The translations under genes were made by a program, and so were the position numbers. Source: a virus. From it: a stretch of 64,000 nt of DNA. The notes under the pieces were generated by a model, which searched no databases, had not been told where the DNA came from, and worked only from the letters and a program-made list of their open reading frames with translations. Below are positions 56,497 through 64,000 of the stretch, piece after piece (the stretch's first letter is position 1; each line of letters starts with the position of its first letter). Where the stretch lies: positions 7,857-71,856 of IMG/VR virus record IMGVR_UViG_3300030430_005376; one strand, 5' to 3'.

Positions 56497-57585
56497 TTAT
56501 AGGGGCAAATGCTTCGATGCTGCAACCCCAAAAATAGATGTTCCGGAACTGGCTGTGCCAGTGAGCATATCATCTACTGTCTGCGTGAATGTTGCTCCAG
56601 AATCTGTACTCTCATGAACATCGCCGCCGTTAGTTACTATCATCCAAGTAGACCCATCTGTTGTAATATCGCGAATGAGAGCTCCGCTGTATGTTGGATT
56701 TGCTAAGTTGCTTATCGTTGTTCCGCTCACATCAATCCTTGCGATGGCAGCGACCTTATTAGATGTAATTACTGCTCGACCACTTGCGGCTGCAATGTTA
56801 GCCCGGGGTCCCGGATCGTGATCACCATCAGCCGCGGCAGGCTTGGCAATGCCAAGATCAACTTCCGAACTCCATGTCGTTAGATCAGAATCAGCAGCAG
56901 TTCTAGCAAAAAGATTACTTTGCCCACTCTTAGTATATGCCACAACCCAAGTTGAGTTAGTATAAGCAACACCAGCAAGAGTTTCAAAGGTAAAAGGCTG
57001 AGATGCCGAGAATGAAGCACCATCGTCAGTGCTTATAAGCATTCTATCGGACTGACCAGTTACAAACTTGCCGCTGCCATTACCTGCTATTGAGTAAAGG
57101 GCAGTATTGTCATGCGAAGGCACTGTTATTTGACTCCATGTCGATGCGCCATTAGTGCTGCGGTATAGTCTACCGACTGTGCTACCTGCTAACCAAACAC
57201 CTGATGTAGAATTCGTCGAGTCATTAGCCCAAGCAACCGCCTGCATTTTATTAACAGTAAGATTGCTGGGAAGATCTATCTTTGTCCACAGGTTACCATC
57301 TGTAATGTCAGTGGAACTGACTGTAAGTTCTCCGCTGCTGGAACCGTTACCGAAAACGTATATGCCGTTGCCGCTTCCGTCTTTACCATAAGCACCATCG
57401 AGCGAATTACCGTTACCAGATACTCGATTGTAAATTGTCCAAGATGTCCTGTCGGCATTGGCTGCATAGCCGACATCGCCAGGACCGGCTGCAAATCCAA
57501 CAACCCAGTAAGATGCAGGCTGATTGCCGTTACTTACGACTAGACTCCCTCTCAAATTCAACTGCCCCTTGAGAACAAGACTCAT
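56497..57585 (-). CDS. Beta-propeller virion protein with Asp-box repeats, paralog A
   Basis: 362-aa protein sharing the N-terminal LKGQLNLRGSLVVSNGNQPA, TDITDGNLWTKIDL-type and C-terminal VAASKHLPL blocks with its downstream neighbour. Asp-box turns YRSTNGASTW, LISTDDGASF and HESTDSGATF indicate a BNR-type propeller. The pair lie 21 bases apart and arose by tandem duplication; conserved ends frame more variable middle loops. No signal peptide. Role as a host-recognition module is inferred. Confidence 0.65.
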   Translation of the reverse strand: MSLVLKGQLNLRGSLVVSNGNQPASYWVVGFAAGPGDVGYAANADRTSWTIYNRVSGNGNSLDGAYGKDGSGNGIYVFGNGSSSGELTVSSTDITDGNLWTKIDLPSNLTVNKMQAVAWANDSTNSTSGVWLAGSTVGRLYRSTNGASTWSQITVPSHDNTALYSIAGNGSGKFVTGQSDRMLISTDDGASFSASQPFTFETLAGVAYTNSTWVVAYTKSGQSNLFARTAADSDLTTWSSEVDLGIAKPAAADGDHDPGPRANIAAASGRAVITSNKVAAIARIDVSGTTISNLANPTYSGALIRDITTDGSTWMIVTNGGDVHESTDSGATFTQTVDDMLTGTASSGTSIFGVAASKHLPL

Positions 57586-57587
57586 TT

Positions 57588-59081
57588 TTACTTACCTCCA
57601 AAAGTTTTCCTCGCGTACTGCTTAAACGCATCTCTGTTTTTCTTGCTGTAAGGAAACGCCTTACCTCCAGATGTAGCACTCCTCTCACCCTTAGGTCCTT
57701 TTGTTGACATACCAAGCGGAAGAGTACCGATTGCTACAGCACCGCCTGCGCCAGAAAACTCTGTTATGTCTTCTTCTTCTGACTCTTCTTCTTTGCTATC
57801 TTCTTTTTCTTCTATTAAGTACTGCAAAGATTTGTCTCTTAGGCTTTCTTCAAAAAGACTTGTGTCACCAGGATCGGTAAAAAATAACTTTCTAATAAAA
57901 TCACTTGAACCTGAATCCACTGAAGCAGAAGGTGAATCATCAGGCCCTTCTAAAGAATCTGAGTATTCTTCAGGTGAATCTGCACCTATTTCTTCTCTTG
58001 AGTCTTCTAATTCTTCTCTTCTAGATTCTATTTCTTCTTCTACTCTTTCTTCAAAAGAGAGCTCATTTCTTGGAGACTCATAGTCGTAGCTGTCGGCGCT
58101 GTCACCTGGCTGTAAAATCCTGTATCTATACACAAAATCTTCTTCTGGAATGCCGACGCCAATAGCTACTTCTTTCTGAATGTGGTAGTCTTCCATTAGA
58201 TCACCCAGCAACATAATTCTTGAGATGGTTCCCATGATTAATGACTTATTTTCTTCAACTTTTTCAGGAACAAAGTCAGAGTTAAACAACTTCATTGCCA
58301 TCTTGACAACAGGGGCGACCACACCATAAAAAGAAACTCTTCTAACAGACTTGGCTGTAAACTTTCTTCCGGCTGCAGCGATAGAGTCTACTTTTGAAAA
58401 AGTAAAGTAAGTCTTTAAGAAAGTAACTACTTTTTTATAACCGTTAACAATACTAATAAGCACGCTGGTTGCTTCGGCTGCTGGAGTAGGTTCAGGTATT
58501 AATTCTATTATTCGTTGAAAAAGATCGATAATATCTGTCATGAGTGCATCAAATATATCAGACATTTTTTCTGCTGCTTGATCGTTTGGCCTGCTTAAAA
58601 ATTGACGTACAATTTCATCAGCTCTTTGTCGACCTTTTTTTATTTCATAAAGATTCTTAGCGATAAACAGCAAGCTGGTACCTGTTCCAACCGTTCTTGT
58701 AGGGTCCAGACCAGAAATTGTAGATGCTGTGAAGTCTCCAATAAGATCTATGCCTACATCACCTATGGTCGACAGCGCATCTCCTACGTCCTCATTCATT
58801 TTCATTGTATCTTGTAATGAGTATCTAGAATTCTCTACTACTACGTCCTCATCTATTGGTTCTTCTTCAATGTCGTCTTCTAAAAGATCGTAATAATCAC
58901 TTGGTACCAATGCCTGCATCCTCCTAGAAAAATTAGAATCTGCGCCTCGAGTGCCTAAGCTGCCTCTAGAGTGGGTCCCCAAGTCTTTGCCGTGGTAAAA
59001 ATTACTACCTGGGCCAGGACCGCCGGCAAAAGTTCGGCGTTGACTTCCGTAAGATTCTACTTTAGCTTTTTTATCTGCCAT
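57588..59081 (-). CDS. Hypothetical virion-type protein (497 aa)
   Basis: Protein with a Gly-rich N-terminal 60 residues, a helical domain (about 80-320: ADEIVRQFLSRPNDQAAEKM; LFQRIIELIPEPTPAAEATS), then long Glu/Ser/Asp low-complexity stretches (about 335-450) and a basic tail KKNRDAFKQYARKTFGGK. It lies between the polymerase-like and beta-propeller genes. No enzymatic motif was recognised. Virion or assembly role is inferred from size and low-complexity make-up. Confidence 0.45.
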   Translation of the reverse strand: MADKKAKVESYGSQRRTFAGGPGPGSNFYHGKDLGTHSRGSLGTRGADSNFSRRMQALVPSDYYDLLEDDIEEEPIDEDVVVENSRYSLQDTMKMNEDVGDALSTIGDVGIDLIGDFTASTISGLDPTRTVGTGTSLLFIAKNLYEIKKGRQRADEIVRQFLSRPNDQAAEKMSDIFDALMTDIIDLFQRIIELIPEPTPAAEATSVLISIVNGYKKVVTFLKTYFTFSKVDSIAAAGRKFTAKSVRRVSFYGVVAPVVKMAMKLFNSDFVPEKVEENKSLIMGTISRIMLLGDLMEDYHIQKEVAIGVGIPEEDFVYRYRILQPGDSADSYDYESPRNELSFEERVEEEIESRREELEDSREEIGADSPEEYSDSLEGPDDSPSASVDSGSSDFIRKLFFTDPGDTSLFEESLRDKSLQYLIEEKEDSKEEESEEEDITEFSGAGGAVAIGTLPLGMSTKGPKGERSATSGGKAFPYSKKNRDAFKQYARKTFGGK

Positions 59082-59089
59082 AACATTAC

Positions 59090-60169
59090 TTAGGCACTTA
59101 GCTTTGTAACTTCTATAGGTAAAGTTAACTTTGATATGGGTTCGTAAAGTTCTTTTACATCTTTAATTTTTTCATACATTTCTTGATCGACATCAACGAC
59201 CATGTCGTCATGAACTAAGTAACAGACATCTAAATTAAACTCCTCCACAAAATTTAAAAATGCCAAACTACAAAAATCCACCGCTGATGACTGAATCCAT
59301 TTGTTAAGTATACTTTTGTCTGAGTGTATTGGTCTCCCGTAAAGATTGTATATTGTGTCGCTTTTACTAAACTCTTCTTTCAACTCTGCTTCTATTTCTT
59401 CTATCTTAAAAAATTCTTTTATCTTGTCTAAAGTCTTTTTATTACTCCCTAAAATTCTGCTTGAAGTGCTGTCTGATGCTCCGTAAAGTACTGATAAAAT
59501 ACCTCGTTTAAGTGTGCTTCTATCTTTTACATCTAAGTCAAGCTCAGAAGAAAGATACTCATAAATGTCTGGGTTTGATACTTCTCTTCCAATAGATCTT
59601 AAAAACAAGTTTGGTTCACAAGCTTTAAAATCTATGCTTACTAGAATATTACCATCTGTTTTTGATTTACAACTTTTACGAAACTCTTTTTTAGAAGTCA
59701 AGTAATTAAAACCTTTTTTAATTGTTGTTCTTCCAGTAACTCCTGCATGTGAGTACACGGGGACTTCTAAGTCTGTACCTTTAGAATCTTTAATTTGAGT
59801 AAGGTTTTGGTATAAAACAGATCTTTTTGGCAATATTTCTGTATGATACGTTGTTACTTTATCTATAGAAAATCTTAAATCTTTGAGTAAGCTCTTGTCG
59901 AAATTATCACACTTTTTCTTACCTACCAACAGATCCCATCTAACTTGCCTCTCAGTTATATTTAACTCTTCACAAAATCTATCAAAATAGAGTCTATAAT
60001 CTTTTATTTTATCTAGATTTGATATAGTTCTAAAAGTGTTTATTTTACACATATCTAAATCTACACCATCATTTGAAAGTGCAACAATTTTTTGATTACC
60101 TTTTCTATTATATTCAGAAGGCAATATTAGATTCTTTGTCTTGATTTTATCAAAGTTTCTTTTAAGCAT
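59090..60169 (-). CDS. Compact family A DNA polymerase-like protein
   Basis: About 359 aa; start uncertain (ATG 60169 or GTG 60187, neither with a clear ribosome site). Palm/fingers motifs appear in order. Motif A is VSIDFKACEPNLFLRS (Asp and Glu kept). Motif B is RSTLKRGILSVLYGASD, aligned to T7 RDNAKTFIYGFLYGAGD with Arg, Lys and the second Tyr kept but the first Tyr replaced by Leu. Motif C is YLVHDDMVVDV (HDE becomes HDD). Also YNLYGRPIH and WIQSSAVDFCSLAF. No 3'-5' exonuclease and a short thumb. It coexists with DnaE and is embedded among virion genes. A repair or specialised polymerase is inferred. Confidence 0.8.
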   Translation of the reverse strand: MLKRNFDKIKTKNLILPSEYNRKGNQKIVALSNDGVDLDMCKINTFRTISNLDKIKDYRLYFDRFCEELNITERQVRWDLLVGKKKCDNFDKSLLKDLRFSIDKVTTYHTEILPKRSVLYQNLTQIKDSKGTDLEVPVYSHAGVTGRTTIKKGFNYLTSKKEFRKSCKSKTDGNILVSIDFKACEPNLFLRSIGREVSNPDIYEYLSSELDLDVKDRSTLKRGILSVLYGASDSTSSRILGSNKKTLDKIKEFFKIEEIEAELKEEFSKSDTIYNLYGRPIHSDKSILNKWIQSSAVDFCSLAFLNFVEEFNLDVCYLVHDDMVVDVDQEMYEKIKDVKELYEPISKLTLPIEVTKLSA

Positions 60170-60223
60170 AATCAAATATAGTGACACTAAAAATGCTTTT
60201 ACAATCTAGTATTTCAATGAATT

Positions 60224-63200
60224 TTAAGATTGACTTTCTTCTTCAAGTGCCTTAATTTTAGAGAGAACTTTGTTTCGAGTAGACGCAACAATATTTTGGT
60301 TTGGTGCCAAAAGATTCACAGTTGTTGTAAAATCACCAGGAGTAATTGAATGTGTAACAGTGTTTGCTTGATATAAGTTATCTAAAGAAGTTCCTGTCTT
60401 TAGATCCAAAAATAGAGTGGTCCCTCTCAGCATCATCGGGCAACCCATCATACTTACGTTAACAGCAGTAGGAAAAAATTGAACTTCGTCAAACTGTGCC
60501 TCGTTCTCATCTACCACCTGTCTTGCAATTGTTCTTTCATATCCTTCAACTATTTGAACATTTGCTATAATCGGAGGTACATTTGAGTCAACATTAACGC
60601 TCTTGATGACGCTGCTTGAATTGCCGTGAATTATTGTTGGATACTTAGAAGCAATCACACTCTTCCAAAAATTTCTACTATTCTTAAATTTGTCAGATAA
60701 AGTTATGTTTTGTTGCGTGGCTGGCTCCAAATCAGGTGGTTTGATAACTTTGCCGTCTTCTCTAGACCCTAGCCCTAAAACTACTTCATCCGAGTGTGGA
60801 ATGGCGCCGGCGTCGTGCACGTGTATTCTTAAAATAGTCTTATCGACAAATATTCCATCTTGATCTTCAGTAGGGATGTCATCTTTTTTTGAGTCTTTAA
60901 AGGTTTTTACTACTTCAGCAAAGGGCCCTAAAATAGAACCAAGCCCTTTTTCTTCCGCAGTTTTTTCATCAATTGCAGGCGCGACTTCAAAAAATACATC
61001 TAACCTAATAGGTTGAAAAACACCAGATCTAGCACATAATTTAACACCATCATTTTCATATATGTGGTTTAAGTTTGCTTCAATTTGCTGAAGTGCTGCT
61101 TTTGTAATACCCTCTAGAAAGTCTTGGATAGCTTTATCTTCTTTCTCTTTTTTAACTTCTGGTGTGGCACCTGCAGTTGTTGCAGGATCAAATTTAAATT
61201 TAAACGATACACTGTCAAATGAACCAACATTATCAGAAGGAGATGAAGGAAGAGCAGTCAAAAAAGCTATTTTTTCTTCATGTGTCATTTTTTGAAAATT
61301 AGACTTTGTTTCTTTTATAGAACCTGCTGAAATTTTCTTGCTGTCTTCTTGTAAGTCATAAGCGCTGATTGATCTATCACTTAGATAGCGTTTAAGATGA
61401 TTGACAAAACCTATGGCAGACAATTTTCTACTATTTACTTTTTCTTGATCATTTTCGCCCTGTAAAGACTTGTCCAGCATGTTTTTAAAAGCTTCTGCAT
61501 TTATAGGCACACTCGCTGTCGTGTGTCGTCTGGCGCCGCCAGCTTGATGGTTAACCGGATAGAAAAAGACTTGGACATCATCAAAGACACCTGCTGTTGC
61601 CATCGGCAAGGCAACAAACTTAGTAAAAAGCTTGCCTAGCGTCACATGATAGTCACCTTCTACGGTCTCTCCAGGCTCTATTCCGGCCTTGATTTGTGAA
61701 TCTCTTAAATAAAAATTTAATAACTGACCAGCACCCTGATCAAATTTTTTGTCACCGCGCCAAACATTTTCAGTAGTGACAGTGTCCTCAAATCTAGTTG
61801 CAAGCTGAAATGGATCAGGGGTAGTTCTTAAAGTTTCCCACTTTTCTTGAAAAGCTTCGCCTTCTGTCTTAAAATAAGATAATCCTGCAGCTCCATCTTC
61901 ACCGGATGTTCCGTCGATAGGTTTTCCGTTAGCGTCTATGTACCCTGTCATCGCCTTTCTAAGTGCTTCAAAGAATTTTTTTCTATCTGCGTTGCTTTCT
62001 ATACTAAAATCTTTTGCTTTAATAAGCTCGTTCACAGCTTGCAGCTTGTCAAAAGTTACTAACCTAGAAGGAGATGAAAGCTTATCATTTAATACTGTAG
62101 ACTTTGGACGAGTCTCAGAAGCTTTTTTAACACCTTCGCCTTGCGCAGAGTTGACCGCCAAATCAATTACTCCTGCAAAAGCACTTAGACTCTGAAATAC
62201 TCCAGCTCCAGAAGAAACTCTAGGAGTGACTGAACTGCTTCCTTTCGTGATGATATCAATGGTTATGTCAACAGTGTTGTCTGCCCCAAATCCGTAAGAT
62301 ACATTCTTTATATTATAAGCGCTTACATTTCTTAGATTGTTTATATACTTTCCTACTGTATTTGTTGAAGTAAGCTTGCTGTCTGGATGTGTCCATCCGT
62401 ATTCGATAACAAAGTGTGAGTTTGCAAACTCATCAACTGCCAACATTGGGCTTACTTGTTTAAGCCTAGACTTGTCGTGAAGCTTAAGCTTAAGAACACC
62501 GTTTCTTGTTGACAGAAGACCTCCCACACCAGCGTCTTGCTCTGTTATGTCTAGCGATATTAAAGAAAGAAAAGGCTGAAATGGATCAAGCACAGCGCGA
62601 TCTGCTCGAGCTCGATCTCCGTCTTCAGTGGCAAAATCAAATCCAAAACTGCTTTCTAGAATTGAGCTAAATGTGTTGTTTTCTGAATTGTAGTTTGCGT
62701 TCACCATCGTTTGTGGTGAGGTAAATAAATTCATGTAAGAGTAACTCTCAAATGCAGTCTCGTTTTCATCTAAACCAGACGAGTTATTTATAGGCAATGG
62801 GTTTGTAAACGTATCATTTTTGTCCTCACCGAAAAATCTCGTGTAAGACATTTTAGGATTACCCACTTGATTTGGAAAAAATCGAGCTGGATAAACAAAT
62901 TTTATTTCTAAGAAAGGCTGACATCTTGACATTTCAACATCAGTTATCGCACTAAAAAATATCGGCAAGTGTTGAGACTGTCGAGAACTTGGAGAATATG
63001 CTCCTTTTCTTATCACGTGTGCTGACAAGGAAGGCGCTGAAAATTTATCTGCTTCTCCAGCTGTTGTAGCACTGTTAAGCCCTATGCTTTCTAGAGTAGT
63101 ATTCTGATTTGGGTCTGGATTTGTATCAACAAAATCTAATATGCTGATCAACTTCTCATCTGATGAATTTACATCAGAAGTGTCTGAGATTGTTATGTCG

Positions 63201-63520
63201 TCAACTGACTTACCGTTATAGCAGGAGAGAATCAGGTCGCTTCTATGTGTTACTTCCTTAAGAGCAGCAAAATCATTTAAAAGTTTGCTCATCCCTAAAG
63301 TTGTGTGAGCACCGACTGTGCGATCAAGTATTTTAGCTGTTAGGTTATCAGTAGCTATTTTTTCTGGATCCTCTTCCGTTTTTTCACTTTCTTTTCTTAC
63401 TTCAAGTGTGTACTGATTGTACATTTCTTTATCAAGCCCTGTAATAAATTTCTTGTACTCTTCAACAGCTGACAAGAAAACTTCAAAAGCAAGGTTGTAA
63501 TTTCTGATATCTCCACTCAT
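60224..63520 (-). CDS. Baseplate hub-like structural protein (1098 aa)
   Basis: Large protein. Residues about 185-230 (SPSSRQSQHLPIFFSAITDV; CQPFLEIKFVYPAR) and the C-terminal GTSLDNLYQANTVTHSITPG, then DFTTTVNLLAPNQNI, match the pattern of phage hub/late-control-type proteins that finish with a beta-domain. LKLHDKSRLKQVSPMLAVDE near residue 350 and FVIEYGWTHPDS support a gpD/gp44-like fold. Precise homology is not proven. It overlaps the LysM/gp53-like gene by four bases, consistent with a baseplate cluster continuing beyond the window. Confidence 0.6.
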   Translation of the reverse strand: MSGDIRNYNLAFEVFLSAVEEYKKFITGLDKEMYNQYTLEVRKESEKTEEDPEKIATDNLTAKILDRTVGAHTTLGMSKLLNDFAALKEVTHRSDLILSCYNGKSVDDITISDTSDVNSSDEKLISILDFVDTNPDPNQNTTLESIGLNSATTAGEADKFSAPSLSAHVIRKGAYSPSSRQSQHLPIFFSAITDVEMSRCQPFLEIKFVYPARFFPNQVGNPKMSYTRFFGEDKNDTFTNPLPINNSSGLDENETAFESYSYMNLFTSPQTMVNANYNSENNTFSSILESSFGFDFATEDGDRARADRAVLDPFQPFLSLISLDITEQDAGVGGLLSTRNGVLKLKLHDKSRLKQVSPMLAVDEFANSHFVIEYGWTHPDSKLTSTNTVGKYINNLRNVSAYNIKNVSYGFGADNTVDITIDIITKGSSSVTPRVSSGAGVFQSLSAFAGVIDLAVNSAQGEGVKKASETRPKSTVLNDKLSSPSRLVTFDKLQAVNELIKAKDFSIESNADRKKFFEALRKAMTGYIDANGKPIDGTSGEDGAAGLSYFKTEGEAFQEKWETLRTTPDPFQLATRFEDTVTTENVWRGDKKFDQGAGQLLNFYLRDSQIKAGIEPGETVEGDYHVTLGKLFTKFVALPMATAGVFDDVQVFFYPVNHQAGGARRHTTASVPINAEAFKNMLDKSLQGENDQEKVNSRKLSAIGFVNHLKRYLSDRSISAYDLQEDSKKISAGSIKETKSNFQKMTHEEKIAFLTALPSSPSDNVGSFDSVSFKFKFDPATTAGATPEVKKEKEDKAIQDFLEGITKAALQQIEANLNHIYENDGVKLCARSGVFQPIRLDVFFEVAPAIDEKTAEEKGLGSILGPFAEVVKTFKDSKKDDIPTEDQDGIFVDKTILRIHVHDAGAIPHSDEVVLGLGSREDGKVIKPPDLEPATQQNITLSDKFKNSRNFWKSVIASKYPTIIHGNSSSVIKSVNVDSNVPPIIANVQIVEGYERTIARQVVDENEAQFDEVQFFPTAVNVSMMGCPMMLRGTTLFLDLKTGTSLDNLYQANTVTHSITPGDFTTTVNLLAPNQNIVASTRNKVLSKIKALEEESQS

Positions 63521-63807
63521 ATTATCACGCCTATGGCAGCTTCAAGACTTACAGGAATTCTAACAAGAGTTCCAGCTGGAACCTGCAAGCCCCAACCGAT
63601 GCCGCTTGCAGCAGCAATCACCCACCAGTAAGCACCGTCGCCGTAATTTTCACCAGCTAACTGATCAAGTCTTCGGCCTTCTTCTAGAACAATATTCTTT
63701 GTTTTAATTGTGCCGTTCGAAGCCGCTCTAAATATTAAAAAATTTGCATTGCTAATAGACACACCTTCAGGTATTCTTCGAGCAAAATTATATCTTGAAA
63801 TTGCCAT
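63517..63807 (-). CDS. gp53-like baseplate protein with LysM-type end
   Basis: 96-aa protein. RRLDQLAGENYGDGAYWWVI, then AAASGIGWGLQVPAGTLVRI matches the C-terminal LysM-like region of T4 gp53 baseplate wedge proteins and small LysM tail proteins that span the cell wall gap. N-terminal ISRYNFARRIPEGVSISN may bind the partner wedge. The ATG overlaps the preceding stop (TAATG). Baseplate or tail assembly role is well supported by family and neighbour. Confidence 0.7.
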   Translation of the reverse strand: MAISRYNFARRIPEGVSISNANFLIFRAASNGTIKTKNIVLEEGRRLDQLAGENYGDGAYWWVIAAASGIGWGLQVPAGTLVRIPVSLEAAIGVII

Positions 63808-64000
63808 TATTTCTTACCTTTTTTATCGCCTAAGACGCGATGCTGATTTCCTGATTTATAAATACCAGTCTTTCCGGCTTTTCTAAAGTTAATTTCAGAT
63901 TCTGATATTGCCTCCTCGTACGGATCACCAGCAACACTTCTCATTATCTCGCCAACGTTGTAAAGCGGTGCTCTGTTGTATCCTGTGTGATCGATACCTG
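63807..64000 (-). CDS. C-terminal part of an unidentified gene
   Basis: Incomplete: the gene enters from beyond the window and stops with TAA at 63809-63807. The visible 63 codons include YNRAPLYNVGEIMRSVAGDP, then INFRKAGKTGIYKSGNQHRV and a Lys-rich tail. The frame is open to the window edge and coupled to the gp53-like gene. Probably a baseplate-cluster protein; no family is recognised. Confidence 0.6.
   Translation of the reverse strand, partial: GIDHTGYNRAPLYNVGEIMRSVAGDPYEEAISESEINFRKAGKTGIYKSGNQHRVLGDKKGKK

Overview
This window looks like the interior of a large tailed-phage genome, probably a marine myovirus. Every credible protein gene, and a tmRNA gene, lies on the minus strand. Genes are packed with stop/start overlaps (often TAATG or ATGA), and no stretch longer than about 120 bases lacks a gene. 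There are no rRNA genes, canonical tRNA genes, insertion sequences or CRISPR arrays. The DNA is AT-rich. Replication, nucleotide, virion and auxiliary metabolic genes are mixed, as in T4-like and jumbo phages. The replicase, however, is of the bacterial DnaE type. Host and species cannot be assigned from the sequence alone.

Layout in transcription order (high to low coordinate). 64000-55369: baseplate and virion proteins (LysM/gp53-like protein, 1098-aa hub-like protein, two beta-propeller paralogs) with a compact family A DNA polymerase-like gene between them. 55361-54428: a stand-alone gp32-like ssDNA-binding protein gene with its own promoter, a repeat leader and a terminator. 54409-47638: a replication operon of recA/uvsX-like, 5'-3' exonuclease, dnaB-like helicase, class II ribonucleotide reductase and ClpP-like protease, ending in a terminator. 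47606-39092: a Dps-like protein and the large repetitive fiber-type proteins, ending in a terminator. 39098-29991: small virion-like proteins, a J-domain protein, two base-excision DNA glycosylases, dNTP sanitation enzymes, a ThyX-like protein, a deoxyribosyltransferase and an epimerase, ending in a terminator. 30040-19816: DnaE polymerase, GMP reductase, a P-loop kinase, an epimerase and cupin, thymidine kinase, DHH phosphoesterase, dCMP deaminase and a superoxide dismutase-like protein. 19816-10480: acidic and coiled-coil virion or scaffold-type proteins, a candidate lysis cassette and a pterin dehydratase-like protein. 10480-4399: a second 5'-3' exonuclease, GroEL, a sigma factor that stops inside region 4, a separate helix-turn-helix protein and a pair of small virion paralogs. 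4390-1: a sugar/sulfo-transfer cluster with a eukaryote-type phosphomannomutase, a membrane protein, a fiber-like protein, and a tmRNA encoding its own degradation tag.

How the genes fit together. The replication set (DnaE, DnaB, RecA, gp32-like SSB, two FEN nucleases) is fed by a broad nucleotide set (class II RNR, ThyX-like, dCMP deaminase, thymidine kinase, GMP reductase, deoxyribosyltransferase, NTP pyrophosphatases). Many of these reactions move G and C nucleotides toward A and T, which suits an AT-rich genome. Transcription and proteostasis functions (split sigma, tmRNA, ClpP-like, GroEL, J-protein) suggest extensive takeover of host quality control. A recurrent promoter form, TGTAA-N17-TATAAT, precedes several transcription units. 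A 14-nt-period A/U-rich repeat abuts the ribosome-binding sites of ssb and of the sigma gene and may be a shared translational operator.
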